Assembly (NCBI RefSeq): GCF_040371085.1
Contig: NZ_JAMBMT010000001.1
Coordinates: 1,612,001-1,676,000, forward strand
From: Psychrobacter sp. AH5
GTDB taxonomy: Bacteria > Pseudomonadota > Gammaproteobacteria > Pseudomonadales > Moraxellaceae
DNA length: 64,000 nucleotides
Direction of reading: 5' to 3'
Shown here: positions 23,953-33,558 of the stretch, in pieces
How positions within the stretch are numbered: position 1 is the stretch's first letter
Layout: the number at the start of each line of letters is the position of its first letter
The notes under the pieces: generated by a model
What the model was told of the DNA's origin: nothing
The model's database searches: none
What the model saw: the letters and a program-made list of their open reading frames with translations, nothing else
Made by a program: the position numbers and the translations under genes

Positions 23953-25170
23953 CTAAGCCCACAACCCCTCAACATTAATAGCACTAGCATTAATAGTCGG
24001 ATAGTCCAAAAAGCTTAACTGATAGCCGCCAGTCAAATTAGCACGGATCTGACAAGTCGCTCCCAACGGGAAGCTTGCCTTTTGGGCGATATGGCCGAAG
24101 CGCATACCGTTATAAATCGGTAGCCCAGTGAGCTTATGCAGCTGATGAACTACGGTTGCCACATCAAAACGCTTGTCATAGCTGTCCTCACCCGTACCAG
24201 AAAACGCGCCAAACACTATCGCTTGTTGATTTTTAAACACCCCTGCTAGATACAACTCATAAAGCATGCGCTCGATACGATAAGTCTGCTCGCCAACATC
24301 CTCTAAAAACACAATACCGCCATCGATACGGGGTAGATACTCACTTCCAGTCAAAGCAGAAACGACGCTGAGATTGCCACCCCAGATGGTGCCCGTTATC
24401 GTTTGCGTTTCTTTATTGGCCAAGATAGTAGGCAGTTTGGGATTGGTTAATTCAGCACTATTAATATCGATAGTCAGGCGAGGATTGCTGAGCGCTTCTA
24501 CAAAATTGCGACAGCTGAGTTGATCAGGATTATTTTTACCAAACTCGCTATACAGCATAGGGGCGGCAAGCGAGCTCATGCCCCCTTTGGCAAGTAACGC
24601 ACATTGAATAGCCGTGACATCACTGAAGCCTGCCAATATAGTGCCGCGCTCTTTCATAACACGACCAAGCGTCGTCCAGTCAATCAATGGTAATATGCGC
24701 GAGGCCCCATAACCGCCGCGCACTCCGAGCAGTAGCTTAGGCGCTTTGATCGCGCCGGTAGCGATATTTTGTAAGTCGCTTGCCCGCCGCGTATCGGTAC
24801 CTGCAAAGCGCAAATACTGGCGGCTGACTACCTCAGGGTTTTGTACTTTAAATCCAGCGCAGGCCACCCGCTGCAAGGCAACTTTATTACGAGCCTCATT
24901 ACTACCGACATTGGAGCTTGCAAATAGCCTAGTATCAATACTAGCAGCAATACATTGGTTAGTCTGAGCAACTTGCTGATAGCTTGAATTTTCACTTACC
25001 GTAACGATTGGCAGCTCATCTTTAGTAAACGCGGCAGTATTATTGCCTAATAAATCCTCGTCCGCCCAAGCACTGACCATACTTTGACTAGCCAGCAAAC
25101 TGGCGCTTACCCCTACTCCTATGTGCCGCAAGAACTGTCGACGATTAAGCTCAAAAAAGGTATTGCTCAT
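23953..25170 (-). CDS. ldcA: LD-carboxypeptidase (muramoyltetrapeptide carboxypeptidase) with Tat signal
   Basis: A 405-residue S66-family peptidase. The N-terminus NRRQFLRHIGVGV is a clear twin-arginine export motif, followed by a hydrophobic part and an AWA cleavage-like site near residue 36. The S66 serine region is GVRGGYGASRILP; GFSDVTAI, FLEDVGEQTYRIERM (catalytic Glu region) and RFGHIAQKASFPLG (catalytic His region) follow. The enzyme removes the terminal D-Ala from L-Ala-D-Glu-meso-DAP-D-Ala tetrapeptides during peptidoglycan recycling. The E. coli enzyme is cytoplasmic; the Tat signal here predicts a periplasmic one, as in some Gram-negative relatives. It is the first core gene to the right of the island boundary. 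Confidence 0.9.
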   Translation of the reverse strand: MSNTFFELNRRQFLRHIGVGVSASLLASQSMVSAWADEDLLGNNTAAFTKDELPIVTVSENSSYQQVAQTNQCIAASIDTRLFASSNVGSNEARNKVALQRVACAGFKVQNPEVVSRQYLRFAGTDTRRASDLQNIATGAIKAPKLLLGVRGGYGASRILPLIDWTTLGRVMKERGTILAGFSDVTAIQCALLAKGGMSSLAAPMLYSEFGKNNPDQLSCRNFVEALSNPRLTIDINSAELTNPKLPTILANKETQTITGTIWGGNLSVVSALTGSEYLPRIDGGIVFLEDVGEQTYRIERMLYELYLAGVFKNQQAIVFGAFSGTGEDSYDKRFDVATVVHQLHKLTGLPIYNGMRFGHIAQKASFPLGATCQIRANLTGGYQLSFLDYPTINASAINVEGLWA

Positions 25171-25364
25171 TGTTTTTACTCTATAAAAATAGTCTATGTA
25201 AAGCCGCTGTTGGTACTAATAGTAAGCTTACTGACGCAGTATCTAATAATAACTACAGCACTAAAACGCTACATTTTACCTTACCCCTTTATTTGGCGCT
25301 TGCCATTACTCTTGCTATAGTAATAAAAGCAGTAACAAGCCCATCATAAACAAGGATTATAACT

Positions 25365-25859
25365 ATGAGTGATAAAGACAAACCACAAGATGAAAAAGGT
25401 CTGATCGACAGTATTAAACTGATTGTCAGTAAAGAGGATAAAATAAACGATCAGCTGGAGAATGGCCGCGGACTTGAGCGCTACGCGAAGGACTTATTAC
25501 TGCTAGTAAGCTTAGTCAAAGACTATTATCAGGGTCATTATCGCGATATTCCTTATAAGACCATCTCAGCGGCGGTAGTCGGTTTATTGTACGTGATAAA
25601 TCCTATTGATATCATTCCAGACTTTATCCCATTTATTGGCCAAGTGGATGACGCCTTAGTATTAGGCTTTTGTCTCAAGCTAATAGAAAAAGACTTATTA
25701 AAATACAAAAAATGGAAAGACAAGCAGTCAGAGACGACCAAGGATAAAACAAAAACTACGAAAAAAAGCTCAAAATCAGACACGGACGAGGAAGAAAAAA
25801 GCGCAGAGGTAAAAGATAAAGAAAATAATAACAGCAATGATGGCAAACAAAAAGCTTAA
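25365..25859 (+). CDS. YkvA-family (DUF1232) small membrane protein
   Basis: A 164-residue protein with the DUF1232/YkvA signature in the middle: VGLLYVINPIDIIPDFIPF, then IGQVDDALVLGF, one hydrophobic hairpin. The C-terminal 45 residues are an extremely charged Lys/Asp/Glu/Ser tail of low complexity that is presumably disordered. DUF1232 proteins are widespread, and their role is not established. It is transcribed divergently from ldcA, with a dedicated terminator at 25915-25949. The start at 25365 is preceded by an AAGGA motif at the right distance. Confidence 0.85.
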   Translation: MSDKDKPQDEKGLIDSIKLIVSKEDKINDQLENGRGLERYAKDLLLLVSLVKDYYQGHYRDIPYKTISAAVVGLLYVINPIDIIPDFIPFIGQVDDALVLGFCLKLIEKDLLKYKKWKDKQSETTKDKTKTTKKSSKSDTDEEEKSAEVKDKENNNSNDGKQKA

Positions 25860-25914
25860 CTCACTTTGTTATTGAGTTTGTTAAGGCTTTGACAAAATAA
25901 ATATTAAATCAAAA

Positions 25915-25949
25915 AACACGCTCAACAAGCTATTGTTGTTGAGCGTGTT
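25915..25949. terminator. Bidirectional intrinsic terminator
   Basis: AACACGCTCAACAA pairs with TTGTTGAGCGTGTT over 14 bp with a short loop; A- and T-rich flanks on both sides suit the two convergent genes. Confidence 0.85.
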
Positions 25950-25975
25950 ACTTTTATTATCGTTTTGATATGCCA

Positions 25976-26278
25976 CTATTTTGGTAAATCATAACGTGAC
26001 TTTTCTGGATTAACACCAAAGGAGAAAACAAAAGTCGCCACCAAACTATTGACGATAATAAAGGGCAAATCAATAGTAATATGACCTAACAAATAGCGGC
26101 CAATCAACCAAGAGATGATTAGCATAATAATAAAAAACCCGCCCATATAACCCAAGATAGCCGGATGCTTCAAACTGTAAGGCTCATCTGGAGTGGTTTC
26201 ATCTAATACTTTAGTGCGAATGAGCCAACCAGCGCCATAAGAGAGACCACCTAATATTACATAACTCAAAAAATTCAT
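25976..26278 (-). CDS. Small hypothetical inner-membrane protein
   Basis: A 100-residue protein with two to three hydrophobic segments (about 3-20, 42-65 and 72-90) and a charged, Pro-containing loop between the first two. No conserved catalytic residues are visible and I do not recognise the family. It lies convergent with the ykvA-like gene and 76 bp downstream of the lipoprotein gene on the same strand, so the two could be co-transcribed. The reading frame is supported by normal codon use and absence of overlapping better frames. Confidence 0.6.
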   Translation of the reverse strand: MNFLSYVILGGLSYGAGWLIRTKVLDETTPDEPYSLKHPAILGYMGGFFIIMLIISWLIGRYLLGHITIDLPFIIVNSLVATFVFSFGVNPEKSRYDLPK

Positions 26279-26354
26279 AACGTATGCTCTAGACTTATTA
26301 TTTAAAGATTAGCTTGTACCGCTTAGGCTATATTACTTGATTTACATTCAAACT

Positions 26355-26924
26355 TTATACGCTCTCATTGACATTATCTATGACGATATCGGCGTGTGGA
26401 TCAGCTAATATATCAGTATTGACCTCATCGCATTCTACGCGGTAGATAGTGTTTGCGCCTTTGTAGATATAAGATAAATACTCGCTATCAAGTAGCGGAT
26501 CGATATTGGCATAAGCGCTTTTGACATGTGCTAATACTAACACTCTATCAGGACGAGCGATCACCGCATCGACATTATCCGGATCAATAGAGAAAAACTT
26601 GGGAATCTCGCTATTGTCAATCAGCTCCAAGGCTTCTGGATCATCCCAAACTCGATTAGCGCTAGCTGGCTCCTTCATTTGCATCACCCAATTACCATCT
26701 TGTTCGCTGACTTTAATCTGCGCAGGCTCGTCATAGCTCACCGTATAGCACCCTGCAAATAATGACAGATCTGTCTGCGTTGCCACTGTAGCTGCTTCCA
26801 TTTCGGTATCAGTACTACTATTATTACAGCCGCTTAGCGCGAGTATTAGTAGGCTACTAGCTATAGCAGAGCAGATAAGATTGAAAAATGAGCGATTAGT
26901 GACCTTTGAGCGTCTAGGCATCAT
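26355..26924 (-). CDS. Hypothetical lipoprotein
   Basis: A protein of 189 residues with a basic N-terminus (RRSKVTNRS), a hydrophobic stretch and the lipobox LALSGC, so the mature protein starts with a lipidated Cys followed by Asn-Asn-Ser-Ser. This predicts membrane anchoring on the periplasmic side. The mature part is acidic, has few aromatic clusters and no motif I recognise. An in-frame ATG exists at 26939, but AGGAA is located between it and the tandem ATG codons at 26924/26921, so the latter region is preferred for the start. The role is unknown. Confidence 0.7.
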   Translation of the reverse strand: MMPRRSKVTNRSFFNLICSAIASSLLILALSGCNNSSTDTEMEAATVATQTDLSLFAGCYTVSYDEPAQIKVSEQDGNWVMQMKEPASANRVWDDPEALELIDNSEIPKFFSIDPDNVDAVIARPDRVLVLAHVKSAYANIDPLLDSEYLSYIYKGANTIYRVECDEVNTDILADPHADIVIDNVNESV

Positions 26925-27136
26925 GAGGTATTCCTGCATTAGGGAGTGAAGTGGTATTTGGTTTTAGCTTCTTTGGTTTGAGCTTAAAGCGGCGTCAAAG
27001 AGTAGAGATAAATTGTCAAAAAATTGGCGTTATTTTGCTCAATAAGCGTTATTTTAACTCAAAAACCCAAGCCTTGCTTTTTAGATATGTGGTATTACAG
27101 TTTTATGTATTGTAATCGCCCTATCAAGCCCAGATT

Positions 27137-27145
27137 TGCTATAAT
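27137..27145 (+). promoter_or_regulatory. Extended -10 promoter candidate for the rnhA-dnaQ gene
   Basis: TGCTATAAT is a perfect extended -10 element (TG-N-TATAAT), about 88 bp before the start codon. No good -35 is present at 17 bp, which is usual for extended -10 promoters. Confidence 0.45.
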
Positions 27146-27232
27146 CGTGAGCACCTTTTATAGTAAATAGTGGCACTATTTTTGCCATCGATTTTGCCAT
27201 TGATTTTGCCTTTGCCAGAGCCTTGAATTTAT

Positions 27233-28825
27233 ATGTCCGATTATCCTTCTATCCGCCCTAACTCTCTCACCGCCAAATCAGCTGACCTGTTGGCAGCTAA
27301 AGCTAATACTACTATCGCTTTTACTGACGGCGCTTGTAAAGGCAATCCTGGCGCAGGTGGTTGGGGCGCGCATCTTATCTTTAGTGATGGACACACGCAG
27401 GATTTGTATGGCGGTGAAGCCATGACTACCAATAACCGTATGGAATTGATGGGCGCGATAAAAGCTTTAGAGCACAGTCCGATTGAGACAACTTTAGAGA
27501 TTTGGACCGACTCAAGCTATGTACAAAAAGGCATTACTGATTGGATTGAGGGCTGGAAAAAACGCGGCTGGAAAACAGCGAGCAAAAAACCAGTCGCTAA
27601 TCAAGATCTTTGGCAACAGCTAGATACTCTGCGCCAACATCGTAATGTAGAATGGCACTGGGTCAAAGGTCACGCAGGTCACGCGGGTAACGAAAAAGCC
27701 GATGAGCTGGCCAATCTTGGAGTCACAGCTAGTAGCGAGCCCTCCTCTACGGTTACTATCAGCCAAACACATACTGATACTGATAAAAAAAAAGCGCTTG
27801 CTAGCGCGCCAGTAAATAATGCAGCTATTAATAAGGTTGATAAAGACGATTGGCTGAGCTTTGATCCTTTAGGTCTGGATGAATTTGACGATGTTGAAGA
27901 TATTGAAGATATTGAAGATATTGAGGATGAAGAGATCAATGAAGTGGCAGATAAAGATCAACCACCTAACTTTGTAAGTAACACGACTACAGGCCATGCT
28001 ATGACTGATGATACTACTTTGCAGCACTCTGCCGCTCAAGAAGCTGATTTACCAAAATTCGATGGTGATACTAGCCGTGCCAATCCGTATTTTCAGCCGT
28101 TACTGCCAAAGCCTATTCACAAAGGTGAGAGTAATCGTCAGCTAATTATGGATACCGAGACTACCGGACTTGACGCGCTAAAAGGCGATAGAGTGATAGA
28201 GGTCGGTATCGTAGAGCTAGTCGGTCGTAAGTTTACTGGTGAGAAGCTGCATGTCTATATCAATCCGCAGCGCGGGATGGATGAAGAGGTCATTCGTATT
28301 CACGGTATCTCTGAGGCTTTTTTGGCAGATAAACCGACCTTTGATAAAGTGGCACAAGCGCTTTATGATTTTATGGATGGTGCTGAGATTATCGCTCACA
28401 ATGCTTCGTTTGATATGAACTTTTTGAACATGGAATTTGCTAAAGTTGGCCTGAACGATTTTGCTGAGCGAGTGCAAGTCACTGACTCCCTACTCATGGC
28501 AAAACAGCAATATCCGGGGCAAAAAAACACTCTTGATGCGCTAGTTCGCCGCTTAGATGTCGGTAAGCAAGACCGTACTTTTCATGGCGCTTTACTGGAT
28601 TCGGAGATTTTGGCTGAAGTCTATTTGGCGATGACCGGTGGTCAGGTGTCATTAGCGATTGAAGAGGATAGTATCAGCGAGGATGGTCAAACCACTCATG
28701 CCAACTTTGCTAACCTAGCGGCACTACTATTAGAGTCTAGTAAAGATGAGCAGGCCAATCAAGATTGGTTTACTAACCTTGCCGCTGATTATCCAGTAAT
28801 GAGCGACAGTCTAGCTCATTGGTAA
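27233..28825 (+). CDS. Fusion of ribonuclease HI and DNA polymerase III epsilon (proofreading) subunit
   Basis: A 530-residue fusion. Residues about 25-165 are RNase HI with the full catalytic set: Asp32 ([10 protein letters not shown]), Glu71 (NNRMEL), Asp93 (WTDSSYV) and Asp157 (NEKADELA). A linker of about 130 residues follows, including a low-complexity acidic repeat of ED-I units (220-235). From about 300 comes a DEDDh exonuclease: Asp307-Thr-Glu309, Asp394 in HNASFD, His451 and Asp456 in HGALLD. QVSLAI at 471-476 looks like a sliding-clamp-binding motif as in E. coli DnaQ. RNase HI removes RNA from RNA-DNA hybrids; epsilon proofreads replication. In E. coli rnhA and dnaQ are separate, neighbouring divergent genes. 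Both domains look active. Confidence 0.93.
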   Translation: MSDYPSIRPNSLTAKSADLLAAKANTTIAFTDGACKGNPGAGGWGAHLIFSDGHTQDLYGGEAMTTNNRMELMGAIKALEHSPIETTLEIWTDSSYVQKGITDWIEGWKKRGWKTASKKPVANQDLWQQLDTLRQHRNVEWHWVKGHAGHAGNEKADELANLGVTASSEPSSTVTISQTHTDTDKKKALASAPVNNAAINKVDKDDWLSFDPLGLDEFDDVEDIEDIEDIEDEEINEVADKDQPPNFVSNTTTGHAMTDDTTLQHSAAQEADLPKFDGDTSRANPYFQPLLPKPIHKGESNRQLIMDTETTGLDALKGDRVIEVGIVELVGRKFTGEKLHVYINPQRGMDEEVIRIHGISEAFLADKPTFDKVAQALYDFMDGAEIIAHNASFDMNFLNMEFAKVGLNDFAERVQVTDSLLMAKQQYPGQKNTLDALVRRLDVGKQDRTFHGALLDSEILAEVYLAMTGGQVSLAIEEDSISEDGQTTHANFANLAALLLESSKDEQANQDWFTNLAADYPVMSDSLAHW

Positions 28826-28895
28826 GTACGACAAGATAGCACAGGGAAAGTTATTCACTCTAAACGGTATTATCTATAATTTATAAGGGAAAACT

Positions 28896-30578
28896 ATGAG
28901 TCAATCCGAAAAAACCACTTTAAGCGCCCCTACGCTTAGTATCACTAATTTTGACTTACCTTCCCTACATTTATTGCATAGTGAGATTATAGTCACTCTA
29001 AAAAACGCGGAGATTCATCTAAGCGATTTTAATGATAACAACTCGCAAGCACCGCTGCTTCTTGATTCAATAGAAGTACTAACCCAGCTATCAAACATTT
29101 TTCAGCTAATCTCCCTCAAAGGCGGTCAGTTTTTAAGCACCGCTATTGCCCAAGGCATGCAGCAGCTTTATGACAGTCAAGATCACCACCATGACGCGCT
29201 TATTATGGATCTCTCAGAGGCCATAATCACGCTCGATCGCTACATAGAGTTTGTGCTATTGACAGAAACGGTAGAGCCCTCTTTATTGCTGCCTATCATT
29301 AATAAGCTAAATGCTTATAGTAATAAACAGCCTATTGCCGCAGATCACTTTGCCAATTTTGGTAGTAGTAGCGTCATCATCGCTAATCCTGAAAATAACT
29401 TTCAGTCGCTAGACTCGCTAGGGCTAGATAGTCATTTGCTCACTAACGTCTATCGTAGCGGTCTGAGTGTATTATTAACCAATAAAGACGGCAAGATATC
29501 TGCAAGCGATGCCGAAAAGCTTAAGGCTATGAGCAGCGCTTGTGCTTTGATAGCCGGATATAGTAACAGTCTATTTTGGCAAGCAGCTTTGGCAGCCGTT
29601 ACCGATATCGAGACGCTGCTACCACTCTCTTTGAGTCAAAAACATCTGTTGATCTATCTAGAGCAGCAGTTTAATAGCTATCTGCCGGTGATGGATATTC
29701 GCTTTGCCGATCTTGTCAGCTTTGCTTGTAGTCGTGAAAATGCTCCATCGCTTAAACTACGTGAGCAGTACGCCAATAATCAGCTCGACTTACCGCAGCT
29801 TGAACAGATGAAACGCTTCTTATTTGGCCCTAATCGTGCCATAACAGATATCTCTAATGACTTAATTCAACAAAAAATCAGTATCATCAAAGAACAAGTC
29901 GATAGCTATGCTCGTAGAGATGATATTAGTATTACGCCTATACAGCCCAAGGATATTGCAACCAACATAAAGGAGCTAAGCTCCACATTAAGCCTGTTTA
30001 ATCTAAACGATACCGCCGCTTTATTGACTCAGGCCGCTCAAGCAGTAGCAACTTGGCATAATCCTATCTCTGAGGATTTTGATGACTTGTTATTGGCTTT
30101 GATGGCTGCCGAAAACGCTGCTATCGCAATGGCAAAAATGCATACGCCTGGCGCTATTAACTTATCGCTCAATAGTCAGCAAATCTCTTTGCATCAGCTT
30201 GATACTGCTTATGATATTTTAGTACAAGAAAGTCGCAGTAATATTATAAAAGCTGAGCAAGCGATTATAGATTATTCAGCAGAAGGTAATAATCAGCTAG
30301 CGCTGCTAACACCGATACCAGAGCTGATCCATCAAGTGGCAGGAGCTTTACGATTTTTGGCGCTACCTACATTATCTTACATGTTTAGTCAGCTCGCCAG
30401 CTTTATACAGCAGCAATTATCAGCTGAGCAGCCATTTGATGAGCAAATGCTTAGCCGTATAGCAGATGTGCTAATGTCCGTGGACTACCGATTAGATGGT
30501 TTTGAGCATAATAGACCGGTGAATAAGCGCTCGCTAGATGTCGGTCAGCACAGCTTGAGTCAGCTACTAGCCGCCTAA
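28896..30578 (+). CDS. FimL-like scaffold protein (ChpA N-terminal homologue)
   Basis: A 560-residue, mostly helical, soluble protein close in size and composition to Pseudomonas FimL, which is related to the N-terminal part of the ChpA histidine kinase. It lacks kinase, receiver and obvious functional Hpt motifs. In Pseudomonas FimL links the Pil-Chp chemosensory array with FimV and adenylate cyclase and controls type IV pilus twitching and cAMP. AAGGGAAA stands before the ATG. The next gene, nudC, starts only 19 bp after its stop, so the two may be co-transcribed although functionally unrelated. The assignment rests on overall shape and length, not on a short diagnostic motif. Confidence 0.55.
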   Translation: MSQSEKTTLSAPTLSITNFDLPSLHLLHSEIIVTLKNAEIHLSDFNDNNSQAPLLLDSIEVLTQLSNIFQLISLKGGQFLSTAIAQGMQQLYDSQDHHHDALIMDLSEAIITLDRYIEFVLLTETVEPSLLLPIINKLNAYSNKQPIAADHFANFGSSSVIIANPENNFQSLDSLGLDSHLLTNVYRSGLSVLLTNKDGKISASDAEKLKAMSSACALIAGYSNSLFWQAALAAVTDIETLLPLSLSQKHLLIYLEQQFNSYLPVMDIRFADLVSFACSRENAPSLKLREQYANNQLDLPQLEQMKRFLFGPNRAITDISNDLIQQKISIIKEQVDSYARRDDISITPIQPKDIATNIKELSSTLSLFNLNDTAALLTQAAQAVATWHNPISEDFDDLLLALMAAENAAIAMAKMHTPGAINLSLNSQQISLHQLDTAYDILVQESRSNIIKAEQAIIDYSAEGNNQLALLTPIPELIHQVAGALRFLALPTLSYMFSQLASFIQQQLSAEQPFDEQMLSRIADVLMSVDYRLDGFEHNRPVNKRSLDVGQHSLSQLLAA

Positions 30579-30597
30579 TTATTCCGGATTGATTTAA

Positions 30598-31572
30598 ATG
30601 AGTCATACCTTTGTTTTTGAAAAAGAAGCTATCTTATGTCGCCATACTTTGGATGGTTGGCAGCCTTTTGCTCTCCCTCTAGCAGCTGAGCTAACTAGTG
30701 AGCAGCCCCGTTATCAATTAGGCCGGGTTGAGCTGCTAGAGAGCTTAGCGCCTAGTTACTGGCAACAGGATGATAAAGATTGTGCAATCAGCCAAGCTCA
30801 GCTTAGCAGTGCACCGGCAACCAGCGCTATAAGTTATGACTATGCTCGCCTGCATCAATTAACGCTGCCAAAGATAACCGCCAGTGCTGATCTACAAACT
30901 ATAGTAGAGACGGCTTTAGAGAGTGAGAGTGATAAAGTAGCGCCTATATACGCTTTTATCTCCTACCGTAAGCTCGTCACTCAGCTTGCGCCTGCGCTAG
31001 CCGATCAGCTCAGCCAAGCCATTCAGCTGCTGCGTTGGCAAGCGGATACTCGGTTTTGTAGTCGCTGTAGTGCGCCTGTAGCTGCAGCCGAAACCGGTGA
31101 GCGGGCGATGGTTTGTAGCGTTTGTCGCTTACGCCAATATCCGCGTGTACAGCCTTGCATTATTACCGCTATTACCCGCCCCAATCCGCAAACAGGCGAG
31201 ATGCAAGTACTACTCGCGCATCACCATCGTTATGGTCAGACTAGCCTGCCGCTACAATACGGGCTGATTGCTGGGTTTGTCGAAGTCGGTGAAAGCCTAG
31301 AGCATGCCGTGGTTCGTGAAGTCTATGAAGAGGTGAATATACACTTAACTGATATTCGTTATGTTAGTAGTCAACCTTGGCCCTTTCCTTCAAACTTAAT
31401 GCTAGGGTTTCGAGCTGACTACGCCAGTGGCGAGATTGTTTGGCAAGAAGATGAGCTCTCTCATGCCGATTTCTTTGATTTATCAGACTTGCCGAAGATA
31501 CCTTTTAAAGGTAGCATCGCCTACGAATTGATTGCTCAAATCGCTGAGGAACAAGGAGTTGAGCTTTGTTAA
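30598..31572 (+). CDS. nudC: NAD+ (NADH) pyrophosphatase / RNA decapping Nudix hydrolase
   Basis: A 324-residue protein; it is longer than the 257-residue E. coli enzyme because of an extended N-terminal domain. The zinc ribbon is seen as CSRCSAP and CSVCRLRQYPR near residues 157-180. The Nudix box reads GFVEVGESLEHAVVREVYEE, and the NudC-specific motif SQPWPFPSNLMLGF follows. The enzyme cleaves NAD(H) to NMN(H) and AMP and removes NAD caps from RNA 5' ends. All expected metal-binding glutamates are present. It follows the FimL-like gene by 19 bp. Confidence 0.95.
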   Translation: MSHTFVFEKEAILCRHTLDGWQPFALPLAAELTSEQPRYQLGRVELLESLAPSYWQQDDKDCAISQAQLSSAPATSAISYDYARLHQLTLPKITASADLQTIVETALESESDKVAPIYAFISYRKLVTQLAPALADQLSQAIQLLRWQADTRFCSRCSAPVAAAETGERAMVCSVCRLRQYPRVQPCIITAITRPNPQTGEMQVLLAHHHRYGQTSLPLQYGLIAGFVEVGESLEHAVVREVYEEVNIHLTDIRYVSSQPWPFPSNLMLGFRADYASGEIVWQEDELSHADFFDLSDLPKIPFKGSIAYELIAQIAEEQGVELC

Positions 31573-31664
31573 CTATGAACTGCCATTAGTATTAGTCTCA
31601 TCCTAATCCTTTTATTCCCATTATTATTTACTGCTATTTATGTCCGCTTTAAGGTCAGTATTCA

Positions 31665-32519
31665 ATGTCTGATAACCACGCTAAGCCCTTATTAACACGC
31701 TTGACGAATTTGCCTATTTTATTCGATACCCTGACGATTGAGACGCTACCGGCGGCTACTCAAAATAAGATTGCGCGTATTGATAGCTGCTTACCGCAGA
31801 CTCAGTGCGGCCTTTGCGATCATCCTGATGGCTGTCTGCCTTATGCGGCAGCGATTGTGGTCGACAATGAGCCGTATAATAAATGTGTGCCTGGTGGACA
31901 GCCAGTGACTGACGCTATTGGCAGCATTATCCACTCTGATGAAAGCAGCGATAGCAGTGCACCGGTCATTGCTGAGCCATCAAAATGGCCGATAGATATT
32001 GCTACTAGCCGCCCAACTGAGGTGCGCGCTATCATTCGTGAAGACGACTGTATTGGCTGCACAAAGTGTATTCCTGCCTGTCCGGTCGATGCTATCGTCG
32101 GTACTGGTAAGCATATGCATACTATCTTTACCGATCTTTGTACCGGCTGCGAGCTATGTATAGCGCCTTGTCCGGTGGATTGCATTGATTTGGTGACCGT
32201 CCATCGTCAGCTGTCCGAGACTGAACGCGAAGAGGAGCAACAGGATCTGCGTCAGCGTTATCATACGCATTTGCAGCGCGTGACCAAGCAGCTAGCCGAC
32301 AGTAGTAATGCCAAGCCAGTCGTTAGTATGGTGGAAGCCAAACTCAATAATGTAGCGAGCCAAGCTTTAGATATCAGTGAGCAACAAGCCAAGCAAACTA
32401 TTGCAGCTGCCAAGCTGCGTAGCAAGATTAAAAAGCTAGAAAAACAGCTGAGCCTCCGGCCTAATGATAAAAAACAAAGCGAGCTTATCGCTCTGCAAAA
32501 TGAGCTCGCCGGCTTGTAA
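31665..32519 (+). CDS. Stand-alone RnfB-like iron-sulfur protein
   Basis: A 284-residue protein. An RnfB-type [4Fe-4S] cluster region lies near residue 45 (CLPQTQCGLCDHPDGC, followed by PYAAAIV). Two ferredoxin-type sites are at about 127-165: CIGCTKCIPACPVDAI and CTGCELCIAPCPVDCI. The C-terminal 90 residues form a charged coiled coil. Unlike true RnfB it lacks an N-terminal membrane anchor and has no rnfA, C, D, G or E genes beside it. In several gammaproteobacteria such a gene is a neighbour of nth, as here (67 bp gap). An electron-transfer role, possibly in loading or reducing clusters, is an inference. Confidence 0.85.
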   Translation: MSDNHAKPLLTRLTNLPILFDTLTIETLPAATQNKIARIDSCLPQTQCGLCDHPDGCLPYAAAIVVDNEPYNKCVPGGQPVTDAIGSIIHSDESSDSSAPVIAEPSKWPIDIATSRPTEVRAIIREDDCIGCTKCIPACPVDAIVGTGKHMHTIFTDLCTGCELCIAPCPVDCIDLVTVHRQLSETEREEEQQDLRQRYHTHLQRVTKQLADSSNAKPVVSMVEAKLNNVASQALDISEQQAKQTIAAAKLRSKIKKLEKQLSLRPNDKKQSELIALQNELAGL

Positions 32520-32586
32520 AGCCTCAAGCTACTTTCTCCCTAAAGCTTTTACACTAAGAATTCACAGCAAATAAAGACCCCCTTTT

Positions 32587-33282
32587 ATGAGTAAAACTGT
32601 CAAACATAAAACCGCCGATACGCCGCCCTCAAGACTGATGCCAAAGCGTAATGTACGACCTTTTTTTGACAAACTAGCGGCGACTATAGAGGAGCCTGTC
32701 ACTGAGCTGCAGTTCAATAGTAACTTTGAGCTATTGATTGCAGTTATCCTCTCCGCGCAGGCGACAGATGTCAGTGTCAATATCGCTACCCAGCAGCTCT
32801 ATCCGGTAGCCAATACTCCCGAAGCGATTTGGGAATTAGGGGAAGAAGGTCTAAAACCCTATATTAAGAATATTGGCCTTTATAACGCTAAAGCCAAAAA
32901 TGTTATCAAGACCTGCCGTGATCTGATCGATAAGTTCGATAGCCAAGTGCCTGATAATCGTAAAGATCTAGAATCTCTTGCCGGCGTTGGGCGCAAAACG
33001 GCTAACGTGGTGCTTAATACCGCTTTCGGTCAGCCCACTATGGCGGTCGATACTCATATCTTCCGTGTCGGTAATCGCACTGGCCTAGCGACCGGTAAAA
33101 ACGTGTTAATTGTTGAGAAAAAGTTAGTGGCGCGTATTCCAGAAGATATGCTGCTAGACGCTCATCATTATTTGATTTTACATGGGCGTTATACTTGTCA
33201 GGCGCGCACGCCAAAATGTGGTCAATGTCCGGTTTATGAAGAGTGCATGTTTAAGGATAAGGCTAAATTTTTGGAATTATAA
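32587..33282 (+). CDS. nth: Endonuclease III (DNA glycosylase/AP lyase)
   Basis: A 231-residue base-excision repair enzyme that removes oxidised pyrimidines and nicks at AP sites. The helix-hairpin-helix is LESLAGVGRKTANVVL with the catalytic Lys in it, and the catalytic Asp is in VDTHIFRVGNR. The C-terminal [4Fe-4S] loop has the C-x6-C-x2-C-x5-C spacing (CQARTPKCGQCPVYEEC). Compared with E. coli Nth (211 residues) it has a short basic N-terminal extension. The only ribosome-binding site is poor, so translation may depend on the upstream gene. Confidence 0.96.
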   Translation: MSKTVKHKTADTPPSRLMPKRNVRPFFDKLAATIEEPVTELQFNSNFELLIAVILSAQATDVSVNIATQQLYPVANTPEAIWELGEEGLKPYIKNIGLYNAKAKNVIKTCRDLIDKFDSQVPDNRKDLESLAGVGRKTANVVLNTAFGQPTMAVDTHIFRVGNRTGLATGKNVLIVEKKLVARIPEDMLLDAHHYLILHGRYTCQARTPKCGQCPVYEECMFKDKAKFLEL

Positions 33283-33558
33283 TCATTTAGGTTTATAGCT
33301 TTTTAAGGGTATAAGTGCTTAGATTTACAACCCATCATAGCAATTTGTAATGCACTACTATTCAATAATTTTGAAAATTTAGATTTGTTTATCCCGATCA
33401 AGAGATTTGCTAGTTTGCTTGAGTCGCAAAGACACCCTAGAGTTTTGGGGCAAATCACGGTAAGATATGGTAATTTTTTTGAGCCACTTTTTTTATTTTT
33501 ATAACATTTAATAATGACTGATTTTTTGTAACAGTCCCTGCCATTAAGCGATCCCATT

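Noticed and set aside
27895..27930. In-frame short tandem repeat in the rnhA-dnaQ linker as a phase-variation tract
   Set aside because: The repeat unit keeps the frame and only changes linker length, so it would not switch the gene on or off.
33303..33557. An 84-residue minus-strand ORF in front of metK
   Set aside because: No family-like features, antisense to the metK leader, no ribosome-binding site; most likely chance.
33283..33558. Possible SAM riboswitch before metK
   Set aside because: No recognisable SAM-I/II/III-like structure in this 276-bp region.
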